A stretch of DNA of 64,000 bases from Corylus avellana (GCF_901000735.1 NC_081545.1:29231513-29295512), one strand, 5' to 3'; counted from the first letter of the stretch, positions 10,575 through 23,061 are shown. The notes: generated by a model from the letters alone, not told the origin. A program made the numbers and translations.

Positions 10575-12311
10575 AAAAAGGAAAAGGATAGAATAATCCA
10601 GCTATATGCATGATAATGGATCACATAATAATACAACCATTAATATAATAAATGGTAAGTAACCCCCACATTAATTTGCTCCATTTATAATACAATGAAT
10701 GTAAGTTGTCAAATGCCGAGAGATCATGATCTCTCGGCATTTGACTGATCAGTCTAATTACCCACTGAACCAATTTGGACCTTCTAATTAGATGGATAGC
10801 TGTGGCCAAGAGCTAGAGCCCCATAATTGTCGATCTGTCGTTGGAAAGAGCCACTGCTTGCTCTACCACAAAAGCCATGAAAATAATATTAATAAAAGAA
10901 AGAAATTAAGTATCGTATAAATGGCAGAGTTGGGGGAATTGAAAAGGACTTCCATTACAACATTCCATATTCCACGCAACTATTTTCTCAACAATATAAT
11001 ATACAGAAATAGAAGGATCTTCTGTACGTAATGCTTCCTGCTCATTAGGGCTAGGTTTGTCCAAGTCTTTCAGAAGCTCAAAGAGTCACAAGGTCTAAAT
11101 GCTATATATAATAAATGCATGAAGATGAAAATATATAATCTCAATTTTTTTATTTTATTTTTTAAAAAAAGTTATTAATTATTCATAATGATAAAAGGGT
11201 TTTTGTGCCACTGCACTAGCTTATTTTTTAAATTCTAACTTCCCCTTATACTCTAGGAGCAATATTATCAACACAAGTAGGGGAACAAAGTTGAAAAAAA
11301 AATAAGAAAAAAAATAAGAGTAGGGGAACAAAGCTAATATATATTCCCTTTATTGACAGGTGTGATTTTTTAATTTGTGAAAACTAATTAGTCCACACTT
11401 ATTAATTATCATAAGGTTTTTGAAAACTCAAAATATGATCAAGTTTAACTAGAAGAGTTAGGCAAATCATATATACTTGAAAGGAACGAAGTTCATCTTC
11501 TAGGTTTTATGTTCTATCAATAAGTAAGAATTCTCAGGTTTCAAGGAATGTACAACAGAGTTATAAATATCAAGCAATAGAGCACTCAAAGGTGAGGTGC
11601 TGCCTCGCATGTCTCGTTTGAACAATACATCATCTCGTTCGACCGCGGTGTTACTTCATATAACAACTCGAGGCGTTCGGTTGATGGGTTGGTCGAATCT
11701 CGGTCGACCGAGGGCTTAATCACAAACGAGACTTTGACTCATTCAACCAAGTTTCAAAAAAGTCGGTTTACTTCGCTTTTCTGTAGGAGTTGGACTTCTT
11801 TTTTCTATATATGTAAACTCACTAAAGACAGCTTTAATTGGCTGCTGTTTATATGTATTTTTCATCAGTTTTCAATAAAAAGGTTGGGTTTTCTCTTAAT
11901 TTACCCCTCAATTCTTTTATTTTGGGAAGAATTATGATTTTTATGTTTATTAATTTTGCGACCCACTGCACCACGCTACATCAATAGTGTGATGTAACGG
12001 CTTCACAAGTCCCTTAATTTTGTTCAACACTTGCTTTAATTATTTTTCAATAATTTAAAATTTGATGCAATTTTCGTATCAGTTCTTACAATTCTAATAA
12101 AAGTCCTGCTCGTTAGGTCTGGTTTTACCGCCTCTTAATGACCATAAAGTCAAAGGCTTTGTTTTAAAAGAGACTTGGTTTTTTTCCCTGACAACTGTGA
12201 CTTTCTGCCATTCATGAGCTGTGCTCCAGAAATCTCAGCAATAATACTAGCCCTAGATATATCAAGACCCTCTCTAGATCTCCATGGCGTTCATAATTCA
12301 GGATATCGGAA
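10490..12311. other. Intergenic, no gene seen
   Basis: The stretch holds an A-run at about 10543-10571 and the 38-bp palindrome at 10708-10745. A patch near 11600-11720 has repeated CGTTCGA/GGTCGA words. No exon is supportable. Confidence 0.45.
10708..10745. repeat. Perfect 38-bp palindrome without spacer
   Basis: The left half GTCAAATGCCGAGAGATCA is followed immediately by its exact reverse complement. The centre is TCA|TGA between 10726 and 10727. A second short palindrome, GACTGATCAGTC, overlaps its right edge (10743-10754). No gene or transposon boundary that I recognise explains it. Confidence 0.95.
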
Positions 12312-12955
12312 TCGTACATTAATTTCTTCATTTTTGAGAACTTCAAAGAAAACCCATCATCAGCAGCAGATGACACTCTCTTCCATGGAAAGCTTCTTCC
12401 TACTCAAATCAAGAAAAACAATGTTTCCAAGAAAAAAAAAAAAATGGGATTGCTCTAGTACTACTGCCACTGCCTGCACTCATGCATGATCATCCAACTA
12501 GCTAGTACTATTGAAAGTCTAGTTGTTTCATCCATTAATCCCGTTATAATTTTAGGTTTTTTGAATGTTTTAGGGCTTTTGTAAGGTTGTCCACCATTCG
12601 TTTGTTTTATTTTGTTGTATTTTTTTCCTTTCCTCCTTTGAAAACAAAACAGACCCTAGTACTATTGAAAAGTCTGAAGAAAGATGGCTCAAAAGAATTT
12701 CACTTATATTAATTTCTGCTTTTTCTTGACAACCAAATTAATGTAATGTAGCTAATATTAGATCTGATATATATGGAAAGAGCATAATATAAGATTATCG
12801 AGATTGCATTCTGAAGATCTAAGTAAAGGAGGGCAGTGGCTGGCGGCAGGCCCTCTAGGGGTGATATAATCCAAGCCACATTATACGTACTCTGGTCTCT
12901 GGAGTACAAGATGATATGCAGCCATTGCTTTCATGGTTGTCTCCTTATTTGTGTT
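12312..12955 (+). pseudogene. Decayed copy of the 8122 gene
   Basis: At 12357-12420 one frame reads SSAADDTLFHGKLLPTQIKK, which aligns with SSADELFSDGKILPTQIKKK of the intact gene at 8122. A few residues upstream (INFFIFENFKE) match its IDFDFCVREGFDQ block less well. An in-frame stop follows soon after. At about 12838-12878 the DNA (GGCGGCAGG, then GATATAATCCAAGCC) resembles the GGC-repeat and GATATCCAAGGCCGCC segment of the intact gene. At 12895-13010 it resembles that gene's 3' flank. The pieces are in the same order and orientation, but with stops and frame changes. It is most simply an old tandem duplicate that has lost coding function. Confidence 0.6.
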
Positions 12956-13160
12956 TCCTTACGCATGCTGAATATACTCTGACTTTTGTTCCCTTACTTT
13001 ATACAAGTAATTGATGTGCTTGGACGAGATTGTTACTAGCTCAGTAGCTCTTGCATGCATGTGAGGATCTGAAATTAATATTCCAAAAATCTAGGGCAAG
13101 AGAAATATTGGTGCTTTTTTTTTTTTTTTTTTTTTTTGTGTCTTTACTCGATTAAAACAA

Positions 13161-13855
13161 AGTAACAGTACTCTAGTCTCATGTTAAAAAGATGAACTAT
13201 TTATATAGAGTTGGTAGATTATTAAGTTTTACATTTGTTTTTTACTAGGTGAAATTAAACTTTATAAGCGATTCTAAAAGCTCGAATTGCAACTTCGCTA
13301 GTCATTTTGGTTAAATCACCAATTAATTATCCTAAAAGCTTAAGCTTATATATAAGAAGAGGTAAATTTAATTGTTTAATCAATACTTTAACACTCCCCC
13401 TCACGTGTGGGCAGAAACTCTCTTTTAATAGGTGAGGCCTAACACGTAGAATATTTAATTTAAATTGAGGGTAAATTGACGGAGTTAAATTATAGCAAAT
13501 ATGTAACTAGCACTTTTCTTGGGTTGTTACAAATGGCATCAAATCCACCTATAAAACGTCATGTGGTAGTACCACATGATGTGGACCTAATGAGAATGTT
13601 AGGGATTAAAGGGAGGAGAAATTGTAACACCACAGTCCCACGTTGAGAAGATAAATAACTCACATAAAGTGTGAAGATTATTAAGGCAATTATTAAGATT
13701 ATTAAGTCCTACATCTGTTTCCTTATTATATGAGATTGAGCTTTATAGGTGAATCTAAGAAACTATAATTACAACTTAACTAATGCTTTTAAAGTTATAA
13801 CGTAGATACATGTAGCTAGCACTTTCTTTAGGCCACTACGTTTTAGGTCGTTACA
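13161..13855 (+). mobile_element. TRIM-like LTR retroelement (two LTRs, 92-bp interior)
   Basis: Two diverged direct repeats, about 13161-13531 and 13623-13855, both end in GTTACA and share matching blocks. One example is AGATTATTAAG, a C/T-rich block, then GAGATTGAGCTTTATA in the second copy against GTGAAATTAAACTTTATA in the first. After the first repeat comes TGGCATCAAATCCACC, a worn match to the initiator-Met tRNA primer site TGGTATCAGAGCC. Just before the second repeat is a purine tract (AAAGGGAGGAGAA). The interior is only 92 bp and non-coding, so this is a terminal-repeat retrotransposon in miniature. The first repeat has an extra insertion of about 140 bp. The scaffold duplication begins inside the second repeat. 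Confidence 0.65.
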
Positions 13856-15270
13856 TATTATACATATTAATTGTTAGGTCGTTACATATTAATTGTAACA
13901 AGTGCTTTAAGTTGTATTTACAATAAAATTGCTCCTCAAATTAGACTTGATGAAAATTACTTTCATGACTAATTTGCTATTTGTATTAGCTAACCTACCC
14001 TAACAAAGCAATCTCTACTGTAAGATTTTTGATTTCTTTAACTATGTTTCCAAGACTAAAAAACTTTTGCATACTTTTTATCTCCTACTCAAAGTCAATT
14101 TAAAATTGAATATGCAAAGTTTGTTCACAACTTCTGTCGTTCACACATGATAACATTTAGCCTGACAACCATGCTTTAGAATATATATATATTCTAGCTA
14201 GGGAACTCAACTCTCATTGATATGAAAAACTACGGTTTATATATAATTTTTTTTTAGAGTAATGTTATTTAGTATATTATTATACAACTGCTATACCATT
14301 AGGACAATATTGTCGTAAAAATTAATTTTTAATTTTTAATTACTCGAACCATAGGTTTAGTCAAATTTTTTAGAATTCAAATTCCCAAATAGTAAAAAAA
14401 TGTTAGATTCTCCAAACCAAACGCTAAAACTACATTTATTGTCATATATATATGCATTTTACATTTATGTTTTCAGTTACAAGAGTTATTTTTTTCAGTC
14501 ACGTGAATTTGAAGTATTCAGATGTCTTGTACAGAGTAGTCAGTACTGTATGTCAAAGTTGGTGGGTTGGGTTGTGCAATTATTTGGGGGTGAGGGTTTG
14601 GTTTCTGGACCCATTGAGAGCAAATGGCTTCTATTCAGACTGACCACAACTTCACGGTTGCCCATTGAAAATCTGACCACAATCCAGTACTCCCTGCCAA
14701 CCAATTTGACCCATTTTTGGATTACTCCCTAGCCCCAAGGAAAGCCATAGTCAATTAATTTTGCTGCTGTTGATTTTTAGTTAGGCCCAAGAAAACTTAA
14801 AGTTCCAAGATTAATAGGATCGAGTTTATTTGGTCCTTGATTTCCCAAGCTAAAAGCTTGTTTTTAGACAAGATCATAGAAATTATCTCGTTTGAGAATT
14901 GAGAGTGTATTTTTAAAAGATGGTATTTTAAAAATGTAAAAGAAAAAAAAAAGTGTTTTTAAATCATAATTTTAAAGAATCAAACTGAATGCACATTCTT
15001 TTAGTAGGAAGACTACTTTGAAAAAATATATTTAAAAACAAAAAAAAAATTAATTCGGTGGCCATGTCATCACTGATGAAATGGCCACTTATACCAATGT
15101 CGAATTTTGATTGGTCTACGTGTCAGTAATGTGGACTTTCGTTAAATCAACTAACGGTCAATGGACGAAATGACCAATTTGATTTTTATCAAAATTATAG
15201 GCAACTCCTGTGATAAAAATTAAATCTTAAGGAGAAAAAAAAAATAAAATAAAACTCTAAAGGGTATTAA

Positions 15271-15503
15271 GGGCCTGTTTGGGATTGCGTTTGAGAGACC
15301 TAAAAGTGCTTTCAACACTCAAAAAGTTCATTTGAAGAAAAAAGTATTCGTTTAGTAAAAAAATTAAAAGCGATTTTAAGGGTCCAAAAAGCATAAAAAT
15401 GACCAAAATACACTTCTGATAAAAGCTTAAAAATGTAACTTCTGCCAAAAAATTTTTTTTAACTTAAAAGCTCTATTTCTCAAACGCAATATCAAACAGG
15501 CTC
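15271..15503. mobile_element. PIF/Harbinger-like MITE (233 bp), unit A copy
   Basis: The terminal inverted repeats are GGGCCTGTTTGGGATTGCG on the left and CGCAATATCAAACAGGCTC on the right. TAA stands at both edges (15268-15270 and 15504-15506), the 3-bp duplication of Tourist-type MITEs. A relative lies at about 34042-34274, and the same copy recurs at 20329-20561 because of the scaffold duplication. Confidence 0.75.
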
Positions 15504-17880
15504 TAAATATTTAACCCATTATTTTATTAGTATCTATCTACTTTTCCTCTCAAAACTGAAAAAATAAATTAAAAAATAATAATAATAATTAAAAAATTAA
15601 AAATAAACTTTTTCAAGTGAAGAAGTCTGATTTCAACCTTTCTGAGATGACAGATGAAAGAGGCTAAAAGTCCCGGTTTTGGACATTGAACACATGCATG
15701 AGTCATAGGGCTGAGTCAGTGCGTTACAGCATTCTAATTTTCTAAGCCCTGTCATTCATACACTGCTATTTACTTTTACACATGGGCCCTCCTCATCCTC
15801 CTATCCTATGCTACAATTCACCAAATGTACGCAGACCTACTACATCATGTGTTTTTTTACTGCTTTCTTGAAATGGCACCCACAAATGCTTCCCCATCTT
15901 TCTAGTTGTTGGCTCTCCTCCACCTCCATTTCATACATATAGATCATCCGTGCCATCTTCCACGGCTGACTGCGGCCGGTTGGTATTCATAACGTTTTGT
16001 ATTTTGAATTATTTGTTAACGTTTTTAGTTACAAATATAATATTGAGGATCTTTGTCACCTCCATTTTTTTTTTTTTTTTTAGCAAAAAAGGTTAGAGGG
16101 GAAAGACCAATTTTTGTTATTTTATCTGAGCGTGATTATAATAGCACAAATTTGCGGAGGACTGTTCAGGAGAGACCTAGACAACAAAAATTGCAATCAC
16201 ACTCTCAAGACTAGCCAAGCTATAGCTTAACCGTCCGCTCCACCAAGGCATTAATAAAAACTAAAGTGATTTATACTAATTATAATAGAGATTCTCCATT
16301 ACAAAAATCCAAACTCACACCATAATACTTACCTAACCACTTCAAAATTTCTTTAAGCTATAAAACCACCACCTTTAGTGGTTTCACCTCCGTTTAATAA
16401 TCTATTACTTCCTTGTTGTTTGCTTTAAGGAAGACAAAACTACAGTCTTCGGTCAAAATTCAATTTGTCTTTACTGTCCCCCAACCAAATTGAAAAGTCG
16501 ACACTTTGGTGCATGCATGCCTTATTACTAAACTCGTGAAAGTAAAAAAAGACACCATTTAATTTACCTCGGTTGTTAGATCCAAACTCACGTGTGTCCT
16601 TTAATAACTCCTACCTTTTGTTGTTTACCTTTTTCTTTTTTTACTTTTTCTTTTTTTGTCTGCTACGAATCGCATACAAAAAAAGAAAGAAGAAAAGGAT
16701 ATAGTCAATTACAGCTCTTGATATGTAATTAATAAGACCAATTTAATTGATTTCCCATAATTATTTTTAAAATGTGCTATTGTACTCTTAGTGGTAGCCA
16801 TAATTACTCCACCTCCCTCAACCGAATTGACGAGTACTTGGGTGGATCGGTGGTTGCAAAAGAATGTTTTCCAACAACACAAGGATTGTTATGTAAGGAA
16901 TATAAGGATTTAGCAAGATGTTTAAATGCTCATATAAATATGAAGTTGATTGGAACTAATTATGAGGCGTTATAGTTGCACCACGAACGGCTTAGAGAGC
17001 GATTGTAACTAACCCCTGATAGCTCAAAAAAGTGTTTGAACGATAGTGCGATCACCCTCTCAATATTAAGGAGATGGTCAGCCATTCATTTAAAGGTGGT
17101 CGGACAACCCCAACCCCCATCTTAAATTGACCAATCACATTTTTAAAAAATAAGATAGATATCCATCACTTTTCAATGGGTGATTCGGCCACCGCCTAGA
17201 GTGTTAGCCGTCGCTGGCTGCAAATGATAGCATTTATATTAAAGGAGTGAGTTAGGTAAGTTTTGATGGATTTTTCACCATTTAAATAGACCCTCATTTT
17301 CACTTTATAAAAACTCTTAAGTTATTTTCCTACCCACATATGTGGAAGTCAGTGAATGTTGTTCGATAAAATGCACAAACCCCATTAAAACCCAAAGAAA
17401 TGTCGGTGGTAGAACTGAGCATAGATGTTGGACACAATTTATTTATTTAAAAATACAAAAAAGAAAAGAAAGTAACATTATCGAACGCCAGGGCAGCTGT
17501 AGCGAGTGCGTATCTTTATCTCACTCGCTGCGCGTATGCCTCGTAACCCTAAAGATCACTGTTCGAAAAGTTTGCGAAACAGAGACGCTCCTACAGCGCA
17601 AGATAGCAGGGGAGACGTAGACTCGACGGCGTAGGCATCATCAACCACACCGAGAGGCGAGAACTCGGTTTTCTGTCTGGTTTCTCTGTTACATCCGTCT
17701 TGTGTCCCTATTATTAACCTTGGATTAAAATAATAATACTTGTCCAGCTGTGTAATTAGTTCCCCTGTTTACTGTTTAGAGTGTTGACCAATGGTCGAGT
17801 GCGCGTGGAGTACGCTCACTGTCCCCGCTGCTGCTTATCCTACGCACACCCTCTCACTCTCGCACACTCTCTGAGGGCGA
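15504..17880. other. Intergenic and promoter region of the TRM gene, unit A copy
   Basis: AT-rich DNA with T-runs near 16065-16081 and a few short frames (for example 16772-16975) that I do not recognise and do not support as genes. From about 17480 onward the base composition becomes more balanced and CT-rich, like a promoter and leader. The same sequence recurs at 20562-22938. Confidence 0.4.
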
Positions 17881-18003
17881 ATGGCAGAGAAACAGAGCCT
17901 CCTCGAGCTGCTTCAATGTCTGGGGCTCAGCGAAGACACGTCGACATCATATGATTCCATTCTCCTCCGCTCTTTCTTTTCGCCTTCACCGCTGTCCGTC
18001 TAA
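17881..18003 (+). other. Upstream ORF in the TRM leader, unit A copy
   Basis: A 40-codon frame starting MAEKQSLLELLQCLG. It is identical in protein to the frame at 22939-23061. The only base difference (17994) is synonymous, CTG against CTT. Confidence 0.35.
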
Positions 18004-18549
18004 TCATCGTCAACTCTCTCTCCCTCTCGGCTTTTGCTGGGCCGGAGCTCTTTTGGGCTCAGGTTGTTGTTGCTGTTGTTGCGTGCAGTGATGTAGAAAG
18101 AGATACAGACTAGTAACAGTGAGCGCTCTCTGTTTTCCTTCCTTTCTCTTTTGCTCTCTGACCGTGCATTGTGGAGCGTGCGTGCGTCGTCGTTTTGCTG
18201 GGCTCCGAACTGTTGCTTTCAGGCTTCAGCTTTATATGTGTGTGTTGCTTACGTTTAGCGTTATTATTTCTGTACGGAGTTTCCTGGTTTTGGGTTTGTG
18301 CTCTCGCTGGTTAAAGCTCTGGGTTTCGGAGTCTTATTTGGGAATTTGACGCTGTTTCTTCACAGAGAGAGTGAAAGAGACGGATATGTATTTGAGGTTT
18401 TTTTGTAAATATTTTTTCTTTCGTAGCAATGCAGGGCTGGGATTGAGAAATTTGGGGGGGTTTTGTGGATTTTTGTGTGTGTTTATGAGAGGTTGAGGGT
18501 GCGTTGGGTTTTGGGGAGTGTTTTTCAGGGTCTATTAGTTGTTGCGGAA

Positions 18550-18709
18550 ATGAATGAGAACACGGGGAAAGCGTCGTCGTGTTTGGCGATTACTGCAGAG
18601 AAACGAGTGCATAGGCCTGGTGGTTGTGCTGGGATTTTCTTTCAGCTTTTCGATTGGAACCGGAAGTTCGCCAAGAAGAAGCTTTTCTCCAAGAAGTTCC
18701 TTCCTCCAA
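18550..18709 (+). pseudogene. First exon of the TRM gene, truncated at the assembly gap
   Basis: It encodes MNENTGKASS and onward, the same 53-residue exon as at 23608-23767 apart from Ala in place of Glu at residue 8 (GCG against GAG). It stops at the donor CCAA|GTCAGT, and 73 bp of intron follow before the N run. No second exon follows. It should not be counted as a separate gene: it is almost certainly the same locus, or its other haplotype, represented twice. Confidence 0.85.
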
Positions 18710-18782
18710 GTCAGTCACTCTACATTGCTTCCTTTTCCTCAGTCTCTCTCAATCTCTCTCTCTCTGTTCGACATAGAAATAA

Positions 18783-18882
18783 NNNNNNNNNNNNNNNNNN
18801 NNNNNNNNNNNNNNNNNNNNNNNNNNNNNNNNNNNNNNNNNNNNNNNNNNNNNNNNNNNNNNNNNNNNNNNNNNNNNNNNNN
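18783..18882. other. Assembly gap, 100 N
   Basis: Exactly 100 unknown bases, the conventional placeholder for a join of unknown size. It is bounded on both sides by copies of the same 4958-bp sequence. Confidence 1.
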
Positions 18883-20328
18883 TCTTTAGGCCACTACGTT
18901 TTAGGTCGTTACATATTATACATATTAATTGTTAGGTCGTTACATATTAATTGTAACAAGTGCTTTAAGTTGTATTTACAATAAAATTGCTCCTCAAATT
19001 AGACTTGATGAAAATTACTTTCATGACTAATTTGCTATTTGTATTAGCTAACCTACCCCAACAAAGCAATCTCTACTGTAAGATTTTTGATTTCTTTAAC
19101 CATGTTTCCAAGACTAAAAAACTTTTGCATACTTTTTATCTCCTACTCAAAGTCAATTTAAAATTGAATATGCAAAGTTTGTTCACAACTTCTGTCGTTC
19201 ACACATGATAACATTTAGCCTGACAACCATGCTTTAGAATATATATATATTCTAGCTAGGGAACTCAACTCTCATTGATATGAAAAACTACGGTTTATAT
19301 ATAATTTTTTTTTAGAGTAATGTTATTTAGTATATTATTATACAACTGCTATACCATTAGGACAATATTGTCGTAAAAATTAATTTTTAATTTTTAATTA
19401 CTCGAACCATAGGTTTAGTCAAATTTTTTAGAATTCAAATTCCCAAATAGTAAAAAAATGTTAGATTCTCCAAACCAAACGCTAAAACTACATTTATTGT
19501 CATATATATATGCATTTTACATTTATGTTTTCAGTTACAAGAGTTATTTTTTTCAGTCACGTGAATTTGAAGTATTCAGATGTCTTGTACAGAGTAGTCA
19601 GTACTGTATGTCAAAGTTGGTGGGTTGGGTTGTGCAATTATTTGGGGGTGAGGGTTTGGTTTCTGGACCCATTGAGAGCAAATGGCTTCTATTCAGACTG
19701 ACCACAACTTCACGGTTGCCCATTGAAAATCTGACCACAATCCAGTACTCCCTGCCAACCAATTTGACCCATTTTTGGATTACTCCCTAGCCCCAAGGAA
19801 AGCCATAGTCAATTAATTTTGCTGCTGTTGATTTTTAGTTAGGCCCAAGAAAACTTAAAGTTCCAAGATTAATAGGATCGAGTTTATTTGGTCCTGGATT
19901 TCCCAAGCTAAAAGCTTGTTTTTAGACAAGATCATAGAAATTATCTCGTTTGAGAATTGAGAGTGTATTTTTAAAAGATGGTATTTTAAAAATGTAAAAG
20001 AAAAAAAAAAGTGTTTTTAAATCATAATTTTAAAGAATCAAACTGAATGCACATTCTTTTAGTAGGAAGACTACTTTGAAAAAATATATTTAAAAACAAA
20101 AAAAAAATTAATTCGGTGGCCATGTCATCACTGATGAAATGGCCACTTATACCAATGTCGAATTTTGATTGGTCTACGTGTCAGTAATGTGGACTTTCGT
20201 TAAATCAACTAACGGTCAATGGACGAAATGACCAATTTGATTTTTATCAAAATTATAGGCAACTCCTGTGATAAAAATTAAATCTTAAGGAGAAAAAAAA
20301 AATAAAATAAAACTCTAAAGGGTATTAA

Positions 20329-20561
20329 GGGCCTGTTTGGGATTGCGTTTGAGAGACCTAAAAGTGCTTTCAACACTCAAAAAGTTCATTTGAAGAAAAA
20401 AGTATTCGTTTAGTAAAAAAATTAAAAGCGATTTTAAGGGTCCAAAAAGCATAAAAATGACCAAAATACACTTCTGATAAAAGCTTAAAAATGTAACTTC
20501 TGCCAAAAAATTTTTTTTAACTTAAAAGCTCTATTTCTCAAACGCAATATCAAACAGGCTC
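20329..20561. mobile_element. PIF/Harbinger-like MITE, unit B copy
   Basis: The same element as at 15271-15503, with the same ends and TAA flanks. It is present twice only because of the scaffold duplication. Confidence 0.75.
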
Positions 20562-22938
20562 TAAATATTTAACCCATTATTTTATTAGTATCTATCTACT
20601 TTTCCTCTCAAAACTGAAAAAATAAATTAAAAAATAATAATAATAATTAAAAAATTAAAAATAAACTTTTTCAAGTGAAGAAGTCTGATTTCAACCTTTC
20701 TGAGATGACAGATGAAAGAGGCTAAAAGTCCCGGTTTTGGACATTGAACACATGCATGAGTCATAGGGCTGAGTCAGTGCGTTACAGCATTCTAATTTTC
20801 TAAGCCCTGTCATTCATACACTGCTATTTACTTTTACACATGGGCCCTCCTCATCCTCCTATCCTATGCTACAATTCACCAAATGTACGCAGACCTACTA
20901 CATCATGTGTTTTTTTACTGCTTTCTTGAAATGGCACCCACAAATGCTTCCCCATCTTTCTAGTTGTTGGCTCTCCTCCACCTCCATTTCATACATATAG
21001 ATCATCCGTGCCATCTTCCACGGCTGACTGCGGCCGGTTGGTATTCATAACGTTTTGTATTTTGAATTATTTGTTAACGTTTTTAGTTACAAATATAATA
21101 TTGAGGATCTTTGTCACCTCCATTTTTTTTTTTTTTTTTAGCAAAAAAGGTTAGAGGGGAAAGACCAATTTTTGTTATTTTATCTGAGCGTGATTATAAT
21201 AGCACAAATTTGCGGAGGACTGTTCAGGAGAGACCTAGACAACAAAAATTGCAATCACACTCTCAAGACTAGCCAAGCTATAGCTTAACCGTCCGCTCCA
21301 CCAAGGCATTAATAAAAACTAAAGTGATTTATACTAATTATAATAGAGATTCTCCATTACAAAAATCCAAACTCACACCATAATACTTACCTAACCACTT
21401 CAAAATTTCTTTAAGCTATAAAACCACCACCTTTAGTGGTTTCACCTCCGTTTAATAATCTATTACTTCCTTGTTGTTTGCTTTAAGGAAGACAAAACTA
21501 CAGTCTTCGGTCAAAATTCAATTTGTCTTTACTGTCCCCCAACCAAATTGAAAAGTCGACACTTTGGTGCATGCATGCCTTATTACTAAACTCGTGAAAG
21601 TAAAAAAAGACACCATTTAATTTACCTCGGTTGTTAGATCCAAACTCACGTGTGTCCTTTAATAACTCCTACCTTTTGTTGTTTACCTTTTTCTTTTTTT
21701 ACTTTTTCTTTTTTTGTCTGCTACGAATCGCATACAAAAAAAGAAAGAAGAAAAGGATATAGTCAATTACAGCTCTTGATATGTAATTAATAAGACCAAT
21801 TTAATTGATTTCCCATAATTATTTTTAAAATGTGCTATTGTACTCTTAGTGGTAGCCATAATTACTCCACCTCCCTCAACCGAATTGACGAGTACTTGGG
21901 TGGATCGGTGGTTGCAAAAGAATGTTTTCCAACAACACAAGGATTGTTATGTAAGGAATATAAGGATTTAGCAAGATGTTTAAATGCTCATATAAATATG
22001 AAGTTGATTGGAACTAATTATGAGGCGTTATAGTTGCACCACGAACGGCTTAGAGAGCGATTGTAACTAACCCCTGATAGCTCAAAAAAGTGTTTGAACG
22101 ATAGTGCGATCACCCTCTCAATATTAAGGAGATGGTCAGCCATTCATTTAAAGGTGGTCGGACAACCCCAACCCCCATCTTAAATTGACCAATCACATTT
22201 TTAAAAAATAAGATAGATATCCATCACTTTTCAATGGGTGATTCGGCCACCGCCTAGAGTGTTAGCCGTCGCTGGCTGCAAATGATAGCATTTATATTAA
22301 AGGAGTGAGTTAGGTAAGTTTTGATGGATTTTTCACCATTTAAATAGACCCTCATTTTCACTTTATAAAAACTCTTAAGTTATTTTCCTACCCACATATG
22401 TGGAAGTCAGTGAATGTTGTTCGATAAAATGCACAAACCCCATTAAAACCCAAAGAAATGTCGGTGGTAGAACTGAGCATAGATGTTGGACACAATTTAT
22501 TTATTTAAAAATACAAAAAAGAAAAGAAAGTAACATTATCGAACGCCAGGGCAGCTGTAGCGAGTGCGTATCTTTATCTCACTCGCTGCGCGTATGCCTC
22601 GTAACCCTAAAGATCACTGTTCGAAAAGTTTGCGAAACAGAGACGCTCCTACAGCGCAAGATAGCAGGGGAGACGTAGACTCGACGGCGTAGGCATCATC
22701 AACCACACCGAGAGGCGAGAACTCGGTTTTCTGTCTGGTTTCTCTGTTACATCCGTCTTGTGTCCCTATTATTAACCTTGGATTAAAATAATAATACTTG
22801 TCCAGCTGTGTAATTAGTTCCCCTGTTTACTGTTTAGAGTGTTGACCAATGGTCGAGTGCGCGTGGAGTACGCTCACTGTCCCCGCTGCTGCTTATCCTA
22901 CGCACACCCTCTCACTCTCGCACACTCTCTGAGGGCGA
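20562..22938. other. Intergenic and promoter region of the TRM gene, unit B copy
   Basis: Same content as 15504-17880. No gene seen. This is the copy attached to the complete TRM gene. Confidence 0.4.
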
Positions 22939-23061
22939 ATGGCAGAGAAACAGAGCCTCCTCGAGCTGCTTCAATGTCTGGGGCTCAGCGAAGACACGTC
23001 GACATCATATGATTCCATTCTCCTCCGCTCTTTCTTTTCGCCTTCACCGCTTTCCGTCTAA
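22939..23061 (+). other. Upstream ORF in the TRM leader
   Basis: An ATG-initiated frame of 40 codons (MAEKQSLLELLQCLGLSEDT and on to SPLSV, then TAA), about 550 bases before the main start. If the transcript begins upstream of it, it could reduce translation of the main frame. The only difference from unit A within it is synonymous. One site is too little to show selection. Confidence 0.35.

Larger units (their letters stand above)
13825..18782. repeat. Unit A of a 4958-bp near-identical direct duplication flanking the gap
   Basis: It matches 18883-23840 base for base at a constant offset of 5058. I found six substitutions: 14001 T/C, 14043 T/C, 14838 T/G, 17994 G/T, 18137 C/T and 18572 C/A. 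There is no length change. It ends exactly at the first N of the gap. It is probably the end of one contig that overlaps the start of the next. Confidence 0.95.

Noticed and set aside
10708..10745. The palindrome as a microRNA precursor
   Set aside because: There is no loop and the stem is only 19 bp, too short for a plant microRNA precursor. No known mature sequence was recognised.
16772..16975. A 67-aa frame in the duplicated intergenic region
   Set aside because: I recognise no family and there is no sign of splicing. Its presence twice comes from the scaffold duplication and is not conservation.
18550..18709. A second, independent TRM gene
   Set aside because: Only exon 1 is present, it is nearly identical to the complete copy, and it ends at the gap. 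A duplicated assembly segment explains it better.
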